This document shows positions 43,002-52,739 of a stretch of DNA of 64,000 nucleotides, in pieces (positions within the stretch are counted from its first letter, which is position 1; every line of letters begins with the position of its first letter). A model generated the notes under the pieces. The model did not search any database. It saw nothing but the letters and a program-made list of their open reading frames with translations, and was not told the origin of the DNA. This DNA is from Microbacterium halotolerans (GTDB lineage: Bacteria; Actinomycetota; Actinomycetes; Actinomycetales; Microbacteriaceae): assembly GCF_003569805.1 (NCBI RefSeq), contig NZ_KZ984051.1, positions 1,811,953 to 1,875,952 on the forward strand. The letters run 5' to 3'. Both the position numbers and the translations under genes were made by a program.

Positions 43002-43020
43002 CCACGTGAGGACCACGTGA
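43002..43020. repeat. Short direct repeat in the gap before the DUF1801 gene
   Basis: CCACGTGA occurs at 43002-43009 and again at 43013-43020, an 11-bp period. It lies in a 259-bp gap that otherwise has no gene. It could be a tandem operator. Confidence 0.3.
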
Positions 43021-43132
43021 ATCATTGCGGAGAGACCCGAGCAGCTCAGGACATGTCCGGATGGGGTGCGGCGCACAGGTGCGCCGACTTCAGAATGCCG
43101 ATGCTCGACATCGGCTGACGAAAGGACATGAC

Positions 43133-43486
43133 ATGTCGAGTAAGGACGAGAAGAACCTCACCCAGGTGATCGACAAGATCGCGAAGATGGACGAGCCGCG
43201 ACGTTCGGTGGTGAGGCGTGTGCACGACGTCATCGTGGCTGCGGCACCTACGCTGAAGCCGCGGATCTGGTACGGCATGCCCGCGTACGCGGTCTCGGCG
43301 AGCACGCCGGCGCTGGTGACGCTGCGCAATGATGAGCGTTTGAACCTCGCGCTCACCGAGAAGGTCGATTTTCGGCCCGCTGGCGGTGCGGATGGTGCTC
43401 TGATGCCGGCGGCGTGGTACTTCGAGACCGTGGATGAGGTCACAGAGAAACGCATCGTCGAGATCATCCGCTCGGTCGCTTCCTAG
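43133..43486 (+). CDS. DUF1801 domain-containing protein
   Basis: A 117-aa protein of the DUF1801 (YdhG/YdeI-like) family, a small alpha/beta fold of unknown function. Recognisable segments are TLKPRIWYGMPAY, near the middle, and the C-terminal ALMPAAWYFETVDEVTEKRI. AAAGGA lies 6 nt before the ATG at 43133. It stands alone between the MerR gene and a 335-bp gap. Confidence 0.8.
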   Translation: MSSKDEKNLTQVIDKIAKMDEPRRSVVRRVHDVIVAAAPTLKPRIWYGMPAYAVSASTPALVTLRNDERLNLALTEKVDFRPAGGADGALMPAAWYFETVDEVTEKRIVEIIRSVAS

Positions 43487-43605
43487 GCACCGGGCACCAC
43501 GGCTCTCCCCGACGGCGACGGATCGCAACCTTGTCATCGGGGAGAGTCGGGTGGTGTTTCGTGAGTGGAAAGTTGACCCGTGTCAGGTCGGAAAGTGAGA
43601 AATAC

Positions 43606-43804
43606 AGTTTCCAGTATGGAAACTGGCAATGAAGGTGTCCCGCCGACGCCGGAACAGGCGCTCGCCGCTCTCGCCGACACAGAGCATGTCCGAGCATCCG
43701 TGCGCTGTGGTCCTCTCGCACAGCCGAGGGCGAAAAGAAGGTTGTTCCGTGCCAGAACATCGTGGAGCTCCGGCTCAACGTGCGGAGCCGGGCAGCCGCG
43801 CTGA
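43606..43804 (+). other. Possible truncated gene start with palindrome over its ATG
   Basis: A frame from the ATG at 43617 reads METGNEGVPPTPEQALAALA, then soon loses coding character. The 19-bp palindrome AGTTTCCAGTATGGAAACT (43606-43624) spans the ATG. It may be the 5' remnant of a regulated gene. The rest of the 335-bp gap between the DUF1801 and RidA genes is empty. Confidence 0.25.
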
Positions 43805-43821
43805 TTTCATATACTGACGAC

Positions 43822-44229
43822 ATGCCGAGTTCAGTGCAGCTGATCCGTTCCGACAAGCTCTCCGATGTCGCTGAGTATGCCTATGCGGCTACCGCACCGA
43901 AGGACGCCCGGATGATCTTCCTGGCAGGGTCCTGCCCGTTGGACGAGAACGGTGCGACGCTCGCGGTCGGTGACTATGCCGGGCAGGCGGCGGCGTGCGT
44001 GGAGACCATGAAGGAAGCGCTCGCCGCTGCGGGTGCGCGGATCGATGACGTCATCAGTACGCGCGTGCTCGTGGCGTCGTCGACACAGGCGGATCTCGTG
44101 GCGGCATGGGAGATCGTGCGTGACGCGTTCGGATCCCACGACGTGCCGAGCACGCTGATGGGTGTGACTGTCCTCGGGTATGACGACCAACTGGTGGAGA
44201 TCGAGGCCGTCGCCGCGGTGGTGGACTGA
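43822..44229 (+). CDS. RidA family protein (YjgF/YER057c/UK114)
   Basis: A 135-aa member of the RidA superfamily, which hydrolyses reactive enamine/imine intermediates or binds small ligands. It has the MIFLAGSCPLDENG strand, AAGARIDDVISTRVLVAS and a C-terminal VEIEAVAAV. The canonical active-site Arg of RidA proper is found at STRVLV, while the C-terminal Glu of the classic signature is present as VEIEAV. It could deal with the enamine made by threonine ammonia-lyase, but it is far from ilvA and may be of another RidA subgroup. Confidence 0.8.
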   Translation: MPSSVQLIRSDKLSDVAEYAYAATAPKDARMIFLAGSCPLDENGATLAVGDYAGQAAACVETMKEALAAAGARIDDVISTRVLVASSTQADLVAAWEIVRDAFGSHDVPSTLMGVTVLGYDDQLVEIEAVAAVVD

Positions 44230-44468
44230 AGCAGCAGACGAGGCTGCTCGGTGCCGGAACGGGGTCGAGTACCGTGTCGGCGTATCGCAGGGCTCCGGGC
44301 ACGGCTCGGCAGGGGGCGGGGCGTGAGCGGCAATCAGCTCCGCGTGAGTCGTGTGCGGGGTGAGATGCTTGATAGTTGTGCCTGAACGCCAGCGACATCA
44401 GGTCTCGGATGCCCGGCGATCAGGCTGGAGCCCGAGAAGTCGCGGCCGACGGCTCCTGAGACTGGCTG

Positions 44469-44505
44469 CTGAGGGCTGCTCGTAGGGGACTGGAGCAGCC
44501 CTCAG
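44469..44505. terminator. Hairpin downstream of ridA-like gene
   Basis: CTGAGGGCTGCTC (44469-44481) and GAGCAGCCCTCAG (44493-44505) form a perfect 13-bp stem with an 11-nt loop, in the 353-bp gap between convergent genes. No gene is seen in the gap. Confidence 0.65.
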
Positions 44506-44539
44506 GGTCTGTTCTCCCGGAGGCGAGCACCTCCAAGGA

Positions 44540-44577
44540 ACCAGGGCCCGCTCCGACGAATCGAAGCGGGCCCTGGT
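44540..44577. terminator. Hairpin directly after the giant surface protein gene
   Basis: ACCAGGGCCCGCT (44540-44552) and AGCGGGCCCTGGT (44565-44577) form a perfect 13-bp stem with a 12-nt loop, 5 bp beyond the stop codon on the minus strand. Confidence 0.8.
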
Positions 44578-44582
44578 CCTAC

Positions 44583-47500
44583 TCAGCCGAGAAGCGCGAC
44601 ATCGGCGGTCTCTGTCGCCCGTCTGCGGCGGAGGTGGAGGAATGTGCCTCCGGCAACCAGGAGCAGAAGACCCGTCCCCAGCACCCCGAGGCCGATCATT
44701 CCACCGGTGATCGCGAGCGGCGGGGGAACTTCCTCCGGCCACTCCGGGACAGCGCAGGCAGCCGACTCGTCGGTCAGATCGTTGTGATCGAGACCGGCGG
44801 TGTTCGCGAACCCGCCGCGGTTGCCGCTGCCTGGCTCCGGGCACACGAGGGTGGTCGCATCGGCGGCGTCGGTGTCGAGGCGAGTCTCGACGACCACGCG
44901 GTACGTGTGCACCGCTCCGGCAGAGAGGGCGACGTCCGTGGCGACGACATTCTCGTCCTCACCCTGTTCGCCGAGCCCGGTCCACGTCGCCGCGGGAGTG
45001 ATGCCGGTCGGAGCCGTGGTCACCTCTGCGGAGAGCACCTCGATGCCTGCGCCGTAGCGGAGCTGGTCGGTGAGTGTGTACTCGCCGGCTGCTGCTCCGT
45101 CGTTGTCCACCGTGATCGTGTAGTTGACGGTCCAGCGTCCGTTGGAGCCCTTGACCGGGTCGCCGTCCATGGTCTTCACGATGTCGATGGACGGGACGTT
45201 CGCGCAGTCGGTGTCGACGATGGTGCCGCCGGTCTCGTCGGTCAGGGTGGCCGCGTTGTTCAGCCCCTGCTCGATGAGGTTGCCGCCCGCGGGAACTGTG
45301 CAGGCCGGCGATGCCGTCCCGTCGTCCCCGATGTCGCCGGAGTCGAACGACAACGGAACATCCGCGATCACCGTCACCCGGTAGACGTGCGGCATGTAGC
45401 CCTCGTCGTCCAGACCGATGATGTTCACGTCGGTCGCGATGCGCTGGTCGACGTCTCCGTCGAACCCGTCGTTCGTCACGATCCCCTCGGGGCCGACGAC
45501 GGCCACCGCGTCCACTCCAATCTGCGGCGCGAACAGGAGTTCGTCGTCCAGGTCGTAGGCGGTCGCCTCGTCACCGGTGTTGCCGACGGTGAGATCGTAG
45601 ACGACCTCCCACTGACCGTCGCCGACCGGCATGGCCGAGACGATGGCCTTGTCGAGCGTGGGCTCGCCGGGGACCACGCACTCATTGTCCGTATCCTCCA
45701 GACCGTTCCAGTCGACGGTCGCCGTGTTGTTCAACGTACCCGGCCGCGCGTCACCACCGGGAGTGGTGCAGACGTCACGGTCCGGAACATCGATTCCGGC
45801 CAGGTTCACCGCGTACCGCACGGTCACCGTGTAGGTGTGCACCACCGGCGCACCCTCTGCACCCGCGATCGCTTGCCCGGTGACGATCCGGACGTCCTGG
45901 AGACCGTCGAAGTCGGCGTTGAGCTCCTCTGCGTCCGGTGCGTCGGACGTGACGTCCTCGATACCGACGACCGTCACACCCTCACCCGGTGCGAGCTCGT
46001 CGTCGAGGTCGTAGTCCCCGGCGCCGGCACCACTGTTCGTGACCGTGATCTCGTAGGTCGCGTCGTAGAAACCGTCCTCACCATCGACCGGAGTCACCGC
46101 GCCCGAGAGAGACTTGGTGGTCTTGATCAGCGGCGTCGTCACGCACGCGATGTCCGTCTGGTCCTCGCCGTTGTGGACGAGGCCGGCCGTGTTCGCGAAG
46201 CCGCCTGGTTCGTTCGAACCGGGCTCCGGGCAGACCAGGTCGGCCGGGGTGACGACATCCTGATCCATAGAGGCGACGACCACCACCCGGAAGACATGCG
46301 TCTCATCCGCGTCGAGAGGCTGATCCGTGACGATGACGTTCTCTGCGGCACCCGCAGCGCCCTGGCCGGTCCAGTCGGAGCTCGGCTCCACACCGTCCGG
46401 CGCGTCGATGATCTCTGCCGACTCGACGTCGATTCCGGCGCCGTACCGAAGCCGGTCGCTGAGGTCGTAGTCGCCGGTCGACTGCCCGATGTTGCTCGCC
46501 GTCACGTCGTACTCGATCGTCCACGTGCCGTCACCGTTGGCGATGGGGCTGCCATCGGAGAGCACCTTGTCGAACTCGATCAGCGGCAGAGTCGGACATG
46601 CCCTGTCCTGGCCGACGATGCCATTGCTGGTCAGCGTGGTCGAGTTGCTCAGGCCACCAGGCTCGCCGCTGCCGGGAGACGCGCACTGCAGCTCGCCCGG
46701 ATCGATCGTGGCCTCGTCCATCTGGACCGTGACCTCGACCTGGTACGTGTGCGACTCACCGATCTCAACGGTGACGCCCGCGGCGATCAGGTTCTCCGGG
46801 TCGGAGTCCGCAGCCCCGCGCCCAGTCCAGTCCGCGTTGACGTCGATGCCGTCCAGCGACCGGACCTCATGATCGACGATCTCGATCCCCTCGCCGAAGC
46901 TCAGACGATCGGTCACGTCGTAGTCAGCGGCCGCGCCGCCGGCGTGCGTGGCGACGATATCGTAGACGACCGTCCAGGTGCCGTCCCCGTTCGGGGTCGG
47001 ACCGGCCGAGACGCTCTTGTCCACGCTGACCACACCGACCGTGACACAGGCCTCATCGTCGGCCGTGAGGTCGTTGTGCCGGATCTCCGCCGTGTTCGAC
47101 AGTCCCTGGCCCTCGGCCGGAATCTCGGAGCACTCGGTGATCACCGGGGCACCCTCCGTGCCTTCGGCGAGACCGATCACGACCTCGACCTGATAGGTGT
47201 GCGTGGCGCCCGCGTCGAGCGTCACACCGGTCGCGATCACATTCTCAGGCGCATCGACGGCACCGCGACCCGTCCAGGTGGCGGACGGGGTCACGCCCGC
47301 CGGCGCTGTCGTGATGGCACCGGACACGACCTCCAGGTCGCCAGAGGCGGTCATCCGGTCCACGATGTCGTAGTCACCCTGCACGCCACCGGTGTTGGTC
47401 GCGATCAGGTCATACGTCACGGTCCAGGTGCCGTCGCCGTTGGCGGTCGGACCGGACGCGACGGACTTGTCGATGTCGATCTCCGGCGGAGTGGCACATG

Positions 47501-50500
47501 CCTGGTCCGGCTCGACCTCCCCGTCCGACTTCGTCAGCTCGGAGGTGTTGTTGAACGCAGTGTCGGTGTCCTCCCCCTCGCCAACGCACTCGGTCGCCGG
47601 CAGGTCGCCTGCACCGTCTTCGAACTGCAGCGGCACATCGGCCACCACCGTCAGCAGATACGTGTGCGGGGCGTAGCCGTCATCGTCGTTGCCGAGCAGT
47701 GCGACGTCGGTTGCGACATCCAGGTTCCCCTGGCCGTCCCATGCGGGGTCGGCGAGCGTCACGCCGTCGGGCGCGTCGGTCACCTCAGCGGAGACGATGT
47801 CGACCTGGTCTGTGAAGTGCAGCTCGTCCGCCAGCGAGTACGACGTCGACGCCGTCGACGTGTTCGTCACCTCGAGTGCGTACACGATCTCCCACTGACC
47901 GCCGCCGATCGGCGACGCCGAGACGATCTCCTTGGTGTGCGTCGCGTCGCCGTCGATCTCGACGCCCGCCGGGTCGCAGTTGATCGTCGGCGCGACACCG
48001 GAATCCTCCGGGATGTCGGCAGCCGCGCAGGCGGTGTTCACGACACCGTCCCCGATGCTGTCGTCAGCGATGATCTCGTATTCATGCACCTCGCTGTCGC
48101 CCGGAGCAAGCTCGTCGATCTCGAAAGCGCCCAGTTCGGGCTGCTGATCATCCGAGATCTCGATGCCCGTGAGTGCGCCCTGTCCGGTGTTCTCCACGAC
48201 GACTCGGTAGCGGATCGTGTCGTCGACCGCGAACGTCGGATAGTCCTCGACCGTGTTCGCGTCGCGCCACTCACCATCCGCGTCCTGTACGTACTTCTTC
48301 AACGACGCGGAGTAGAAGTTCGCGATCGTGATCGGCGCAGACGTCCGCATCACAAGCTCCGTGTGACCATCGCGCGCCTGTGCTCGGTTGACGAGTGTGT
48401 CGCCACCCTCGACGCCATCGGTCGCGACGTTCACGGTGAACTGCTGCGTGGCGCCCGGGGCGAGCTCGCCACCGATCACCCGCACAGCCGTGGCGTCCGG
48501 CGTGAACGTGGTCGACCAGCCGACGGTGTTCCCGTCAACCGTTCCGGCCTCACCGTTGGACGCGTCGGCCGGGTCATCCGAAAGTGTGGCCGGATCTGCC
48601 GTCGTGTAGTACACCGTCGCGCCCGCAGCCGCATCGATGCCCGTCAGCGTGTAGTCACCCGAGAACTCAGTACCACGCTCATCCCCGATGAAGGGAAGGA
48701 TGTCGATCGTGTCCGTGTACGCCTGCGCAAGCGGATCGAACGAGCGCAACGTCACCGTCCAGGCCCCTTCACCCACGCCGTCGCCAGTGAGGTTCGGGAT
48801 GAACGGGGTGTCCGCGGACTTCCCGATCGTGGTGTAGCCCGCCGAGGAGACGGTCACCTGCGCAGTGGCCGATCGGCTCTGCCCGGCGTACGTTGCGGTT
48901 GCTGTGTTCGTGAGCACCTCCCCAGGCGTCACGGAGTCATCAGCGACAGCCTGATAGCTCAGCGGGACCTGCGTGTTCGTCGGAACGTCATCCAACGTCC
49001 ACGTGAGCACCTGCCGGCCCTCATCGTCCGTCGTGACGACCGGCGCCGGCGTTGCGGAACCCGCGACATACGTCATGCCTGCGGGGAGCGTGTCCACGAG
49101 CGTGTATCCATCGACAGTCTCGGGTACGCCACCCTCACCGTTTGCGGAGTAGAGCAGCGTGAAGGTCGCCGGCTCACCCGGCCGAAGTGCCGCTCGGTCC
49201 GAACTCTTCGACACGTTCGGCGTCGCAGACACGACGCGCAGAACATCACGGTACGCCGAGGTGTAGGGATAGCGCGCGTCCGGAATATCTGTCACCCGAG
49301 AGGAGCCGTACAGAGGCTGCAGCGAGTCGACGATTGCGGCGCCGAACGTCCAGACGTCCGTCCCGGGAGGCACATCTTCGTTGATCGTGAAGTACGGAGT
49401 GAGTCGTTCTCGAGCAACCGAGACCTGGGTTTCCGAGAAAGGGTACACGGTACGAACGGCGCGAACCGTCGAGAGGTCAGCGGGCGGAGTGCTGACCCAT
49501 CCGTTGCCACCCGTGAGGGATACACCACCGGTCGTGCAGCGGAAGGTGTTGGGGTCGTAGGCGTCCGACGCCGGATCCACCAGTGCATCGTCGCCGACAT
49601 AGTACTGAAGTGAGCTCGCGGGAACGGAATCGTGCAGTTCGGCGCGTGTAAAGGTCACATATCGCGTGTCGAGCACCTGGCAGAATCCGAAAAGCGAGTC
49701 GGGGTCGTATCCCGCGTAGCGGGGACCCTGGGTGTCGATGCTCCCCACAGCACGGACCTCCGTGCCAGGGGAAACCCGGTAGCTGTCGTCCCATACCGTT
49801 CCGCCGTCACCGGTATAGGCGCGCTGATAGCCGTTGCTGTGTCCTCCGGGAAAGGTGATCGCCTTGCTCGACGTGTTGTTCTCGTCGTCGTCCACAGAGA
49901 TCGCGCCCGATCCCGGGGCGGTGTACGTCGGAGCATCGGTCGTCAGAGTCGTCCCCGTGTTGGTCGTCGTCTCGACGCGGAAACTCACCTGTCCGCTGGC
50001 GATCGCGCTCGCATCGACGCGCAGGGGGCGGCCAGCTGAATCCAGGCTGGGCACCTGTGCCAACGAGTAGTCGATCCCCGTGAGCGTCAGCGTGAACTGG
50101 CCAGGAGTCCCTGTCGGGGTGAGGGTGCACGAGCCGACGAACGGCGCCACCTGGTCAGCCGGGTTGTCGCCGCCGGACCACGGGTGCGCCGCGGCCGCGT
50201 ACTGCGTGAACTGACCGCAGCCGGCCCCGGGAGTCACGGATACAGCTGACCCGTTCGTGGCGCTGAAATCCACCGTGTAGCTGACGGTGTCCGGACCAGC
50301 CTCGGAGCCGTCCCGGAGGAAGAGCGTCCACTGGAAGTCGACGTCGACATACCCTTCGGAGAACTGCAGAGCGCCCGTGGGCGTCCCCCACAGCATGTCC
50401 ATGCCGAACTCGTTCTCGATCACGAGTGCGGGGAGATCGGCGGTCTGACCGTCGATCGTTCCGGAAGCCGTGAGTTCCGACCTCGTCTCGCCGTCCGCGC

Positions 50501-50921
50501 GTACGGCGGTCTGAATGACGTGAGCGGATCCTTGATCCTGGGTGCCGATGTTGCAGACCAGAGTGCGTCCATCGTCGGAGATCGAAGACTCCGGGGTGCC
50601 ACCGGTGATACACGAGTCCGGAAGCGAGGCGAAGACTCCGTTCTCCAGAGTGAGGGTGAAGTTCACGTCGTCGACGGGTTCGTTCGAGGGCGCCTCGGCA
50701 TCGTCGTTGACGTTTACACGCCATTCCGCGGTGACGACGTCACCGCTCGCGAGAGTGGTCGGAGTGTCATCCGCCCAGCGCGCCGTGATCTCGTACACAG
50801 GTGCGGCCATCGCGGGCGTGGCGACGAAGACGGTGGCGAACGCAACGAAGAGCGCTGTCACCCCCGACAGTATGCTGCGGAATCCCCGACGCGATCGCGT
50901 CGGTGAAAGTGAGCGGCTCAT
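44583..50921 (-). CDS. Giant cell-wall-anchored repeat protein with LAITG sorting signal
   Basis: A 2112-aa surface protein. It starts with a signal peptide (hydrophobic core ILSGVTALFVAFATVFVA, cleavage near Ala40) and ends with LAITG (2069-2073), a hydrophobic helix and RRRR, a wall-sorting signal of the LAxTG type used by class E sortases. The N-terminal half has immunoglobulin-like and DUF11-like domains (e.g. NVSKSSDRAALRPGEPATFT). The second half has seven repeats of about 150 aa, each with a DGTWTVxYD strand and a Cys pair about 30-35 residues apart. The ATG at 50921 has GGGGAG 5 nt upstream. It is probably a stalk-like adhesin; the ligand is unknown and no sortase is in the window. 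Confidence 0.88.
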   Translation of the reverse strand: MSRSLSPTRSRRGFRSILSGVTALFVAFATVFVATPAMAAPVYEITARWADDTPTTLASGDVVTAEWRVNVNDDAEAPSNEPVDDVNFTLTLENGVFASLPDSCITGGTPESSISDDGRTLVCNIGTQDQGSAHVIQTAVRADGETRSELTASGTIDGQTADLPALVIENEFGMDMLWGTPTGALQFSEGYVDVDFQWTLFLRDGSEAGPDTVSYTVDFSATNGSAVSVTPGAGCGQFTQYAAAAHPWSGGDNPADQVAPFVGSCTLTPTGTPGQFTLTLTGIDYSLAQVPSLDSAGRPLRVDASAIASGQVSFRVETTTNTGTTLTTDAPTYTAPGSGAISVDDDENNTSSKAITFPGGHSNGYQRAYTGDGGTVWDDSYRVSPGTEVRAVGSIDTQGPRYAGYDPDSLFGFCQVLDTRYVTFTRAELHDSVPASSLQYYVGDDALVDPASDAYDPNTFRCTTGGVSLTGGNGWVSTPPADLSTVRAVRTVYPFSETQVSVARERLTPYFTINEDVPPGTDVWTFGAAIVDSLQPLYGSSRVTDIPDARYPYTSAYRDVLRVVSATPNVSKSSDRAALRPGEPATFTLLYSANGEGGVPETVDGYTLVDTLPAGMTYVAGSATPAPVVTTDDEGRQVLTWTLDDVPTNTQVPLSYQAVADDSVTPGEVLTNTATATYAGQSRSATAQVTVSSAGYTTIGKSADTPFIPNLTGDGVGEGAWTVTLRSFDPLAQAYTDTIDILPFIGDERGTEFSGDYTLTGIDAAAGATVYYTTADPATLSDDPADASNGEAGTVDGNTVGWSTTFTPDATAVRVIGGELAPGATQQFTVNVATDGVEGGDTLVNRAQARDGHTELVMRTSAPITIANFYSASLKKYVQDADGEWRDANTVEDYPTFAVDDTIRYRVVVENTGQGALTGIEISDDQQPELGAFEIDELAPGDSEVHEYEIIADDSIGDGVVNTACAAADIPEDSGVAPTINCDPAGVEIDGDATHTKEIVSASPIGGGQWEIVYALEVTNTSTASTSYSLADELHFTDQVDIVSAEVTDAPDGVTLADPAWDGQGNLDVATDVALLGNDDDGYAPHTYLLTVVADVPLQFEDGAGDLPATECVGEGEDTDTAFNNTSELTKSDGEVEPDQACATPPEIDIDKSVASGPTANGDGTWTVTYDLIATNTGGVQGDYDIVDRMTASGDLEVVSGAITTAPAGVTPSATWTGRGAVDAPENVIATGVTLDAGATHTYQVEVVIGLAEGTEGAPVITECSEIPAEGQGLSNTAEIRHNDLTADDEACVTVGVVSVDKSVSAGPTPNGDGTWTVVYDIVATHAGGAAADYDVTDRLSFGEGIEIVDHEVRSLDGIDVNADWTGRGAADSDPENLIAAGVTVEIGESHTYQVEVTVQMDEATIDPGELQCASPGSGEPGGLSNSTTLTSNGIVGQDRACPTLPLIEFDKVLSDGSPIANGDGTWTIEYDVTASNIGQSTGDYDLSDRLRYGAGIDVESAEIIDAPDGVEPSSDWTGQGAAGAAENVIVTDQPLDADETHVFRVVVVASMDQDVVTPADLVCPEPGSNEPGGFANTAGLVHNGEDQTDIACVTTPLIKTTKSLSGAVTPVDGEDGFYDATYEITVTNSGAGAGDYDLDDELAPGEGVTVVGIEDVTSDAPDAEELNADFDGLQDVRIVTGQAIAGAEGAPVVHTYTVTVRYAVNLAGIDVPDRDVCTTPGGDARPGTLNNTATVDWNGLEDTDNECVVPGEPTLDKAIVSAMPVGDGQWEVVYDLTVGNTGDEATAYDLDDELLFAPQIGVDAVAVVGPEGIVTNDGFDGDVDQRIATDVNIIGLDDEGYMPHVYRVTVIADVPLSFDSGDIGDDGTASPACTVPAGGNLIEQGLNNAATLTDETGGTIVDTDCANVPSIDIVKTMDGDPVKGSNGRWTVNYTITVDNDGAAAGEYTLTDQLRYGAGIEVLSAEVTTAPTGITPAATWTGLGEQGEDENVVATDVALSAGAVHTYRVVVETRLDTDAADATTLVCPEPGSGNRGGFANTAGLDHNDLTDESAACAVPEWPEEVPPPLAITGGMIGLGVLGTGLLLLVAGGTFLHLRRRRATETADVALLG
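44745..47948 (-). repeat. Seven coding repeats of about 450-475 bp in the surface protein
   Basis: Units begin near 47948, 47482, 47037, 46585, 46136, 45670 and 45196 (minus strand). Each opens with a (D/T)K(S/V/T/A) strand, includes NGDGTWTVVYDI-like and WTGxG segments, and closes with a Cys before the next unit. Units 2, 3, 4 and 7 are most alike; 1 and 6 form a second type (SAMPVGDGQWEVVYDL). The repeats are diverged at DNA level. Confidence 0.8.
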
Positions 50922-51003
50922 AGAACTCCCCGAGTCTGTGAAGTAGTGCGCTGCATAAACCACTGGCATCGACCGCGAGTTCGATCGGAGCTCCGTGCGG
51001 CGA

Positions 51004-51016
51004 CTCCATTTTGGAG
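51004..51016. promoter_or_regulatory. Palindrome upstream of the surface protein gene
   Basis: CTCCATTTTGGAG is a 13-bp palindrome 83 bp upstream of the surface protein start, in the 192-bp gap after the LuxR gene. It is a candidate binding site for that regulator, on position alone. Confidence 0.3.
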
Positions 51017-51113
51017 ACAGCCGAGACTTAGTAAATTGCCAGGAACACTCACACGCCACTCATAGGGAAGGAAACTACCCCTCATCCCACCCCTGAGCGC
51101 GCGGGAAGCGCTG

Positions 51114-52733
51114 CTAAGCGTCGGTGGTCTGGAGGAGCCGAAGGTGATGAGCCCGTGCTAGCGCGTCCTCGCGAGAATCGGCGCCGAGCTTCCGGTAGAG
51201 GTTGCGCACGTGGAACTTCACGGTGTTCTCAGATACGAACAGCAGCTGGGCCATTCTGGGTCGGGGTTCACCGGCGGCGAGGAGGGCGAGGACCTTCTCT
51301 TCCGTGGCGGTGAGTTCCACCAGATCGATCGTCAGCGGTAGCGGCTCTGGTGCCATCGACAGGAACTTCTCGGCCCTTGCGCGATCTGAGGTATCCATCG
51401 CGTTGACGACATCGACGAGCGACGAGCGTCGTGCGAGTGCGAAGGAAGAGTAGGAATGGCCCTGGGCGGCGGCAGTGATCGCCTGCTGGAGGTGTCGACG
51501 CCCTGTCGCGGGTGAATCCTCCGCGAGAGCAGATGTGATGAGGAGATCGACCTGTGAGCGAAGATCGACCTCGTCCGCGGCAAGGCCTGCGGCGATGTGT
51601 TCCCGCGCAGCCGGTTTCTTGTCTGCGAGCAGTGCGAGGCGCGCGGCGACTGGAGCGAGATGTGGGCTGTCCTGCCGTTCGGCCAGAAGCTCCTGAGCTT
51701 CACTGGTGCGTCCTACGGCGAGGAGCAGGTCCGCTCGCACGGCATCCAGTCGCGGTTCGATGCCGGCGGTCCGATGGTAGACGCCGGTGAACGCGCGGGT
51801 GCGGTCGATCCTGTTCAGTGCCGTCCTGGGGTCGCCCCAGAGCAGGTCGTACCGTGAGCGGGCGTAGGTGACGAACGGCGCCCACGAACGCTCCCGGTTC
51901 ACCTGAATCTCGAGTTCGCGGAGTGCTGTTTCGGAGGCAGCCTGGTCGAGGCGGTCAACCGCGATCAGTACCGCAGCCACTTTGGCGGACAGTTGCACAA
52001 GGGGGACCATCCACCCCAGGGAACCAGCCCCGTGGTCGTGGCGGGACAACCATCGCTCGGCTTCGACCGTGTGCCCGCGGATCGCGAACAGAAGCGCGAG
52101 CTTTCCGGCGGCATCTCCTCCGACCCGGCCATCCCACGTCTCATCTCGTAGCTCGTACGCTTCCCGTAAGAGCAGTGACGCACGGTGGTATTCGCCGGCA
52201 AGGAGGCGGGTGATCCCCACTTGCAGGATCGCGCTCGGAACACGGATCGCGATCCTTCCCGGCTGGGCTACACACGCATGCCGGGTGAGTTCCTCGGTGA
52301 TGGTCGCGAAATGCAGAGCCTTCCGATACTGACCGTGGAGCCGGTACGCGAGCATGAACGCGGCTGCGGTGCTCATCGCTTTTCGCGCAGACCCGCTCCG
52401 CCCCACCTTCCGAAGATCGGGCGGTTGCGATGGGAGGCGGGTGTTCATCGCCAGTCGGTCGAGGTCGCTCGTGTCTCCGCGCACGTTGAGCCGACACTCA
52501 CGCACGGCCGCCGCCGTCGGGTGCGCCACCCACAACTCCCGAGGAAGCGCATGCAACGCGGCGTCAAGCGCCGGGACAGCCACCGCCATCAGGACAGGCC
52601 ACTCTTCCTCGACGAGGCGGACGACACTCGCGGAGTCCCCGTCATCGACGGCTCGTCGAAGCTTCTGCTCCAACGCTTCAGCTTCGGCCGCGCCCAGCAG
52701 CGTCGACGAGGACCGGTCGCTTTGAGAAGTCAT
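51114..52733 (-). CDS. LuxR-type HTH regulator with TPR-like sensor region
   Basis: A 539-aa regulator. The C-terminal 60 residues are a LuxR/GerE helix-turn-helix (LTATEEKVLALLAAGEPRPRM then LFVSENTVKFHVRNLYRKLG). The first 450 residues are helical with TPR-like pairs, such as RLLAGEYHRASLLLREAYEL and LLLAVGRTSEAQELLAERQ. There is no P-loop, so it looks like the C-terminal half of a MalT/LAL regulator without the NTPase. The ATG at 52733 is 6 nt after the stop of the membrane-protein gene. It lies directly upstream of the giant surface protein and may control it. Confidence 0.85.
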   Translation of the reverse strand: MTSQSDRSSSTLLGAAEAEALEQKLRRAVDDGDSASVVRLVEEEWPVLMAVAVPALDAALHALPRELWVAHPTAAAVRECRLNVRGDTSDLDRLAMNTRLPSQPPDLRKVGRSGSARKAMSTAAAFMLAYRLHGQYRKALHFATITEELTRHACVAQPGRIAIRVPSAILQVGITRLLAGEYHRASLLLREAYELRDETWDGRVGGDAAGKLALLFAIRGHTVEAERWLSRHDHGAGSLGWMVPLVQLSAKVAAVLIAVDRLDQAASETALRELEIQVNRERSWAPFVTYARSRYDLLWGDPRTALNRIDRTRAFTGVYHRTAGIEPRLDAVRADLLLAVGRTSEAQELLAERQDSPHLAPVAARLALLADKKPAAREHIAAGLAADEVDLRSQVDLLITSALAEDSPATGRRHLQQAITAAAQGHSYSSFALARRSSLVDVVNAMDTSDRARAEKFLSMAPEPLPLTIDLVELTATEEKVLALLAAGEPRPRMAQLLFVSENTVKFHVRNLYRKLGADSREDALARAHHLRLLQTTDA

Positions 52734-52739
52734 CAATGC

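Noticed and set aside
42834..43076. 80-codon minus-strand frame after merR
   Set aside because: It overlaps the merR 3' end, lacks a ribosome-binding site and has no coding-like composition.
31527..44300. The accessory stretch right of the island as part of the same element
   Set aside because: No further copy of the ychF end was found beyond 31526, and codon use returns to the host pattern, so I end the island at the right repeat.
44634..49613. A 1659-codon open frame on the plus strand opposite the giant surface protein
   Set aside because: It is an antisense shadow. Its composition is Arg/Val/Asp-rich with no domain, while the minus strand encodes a clear signal peptide, repeats and sorting signal.
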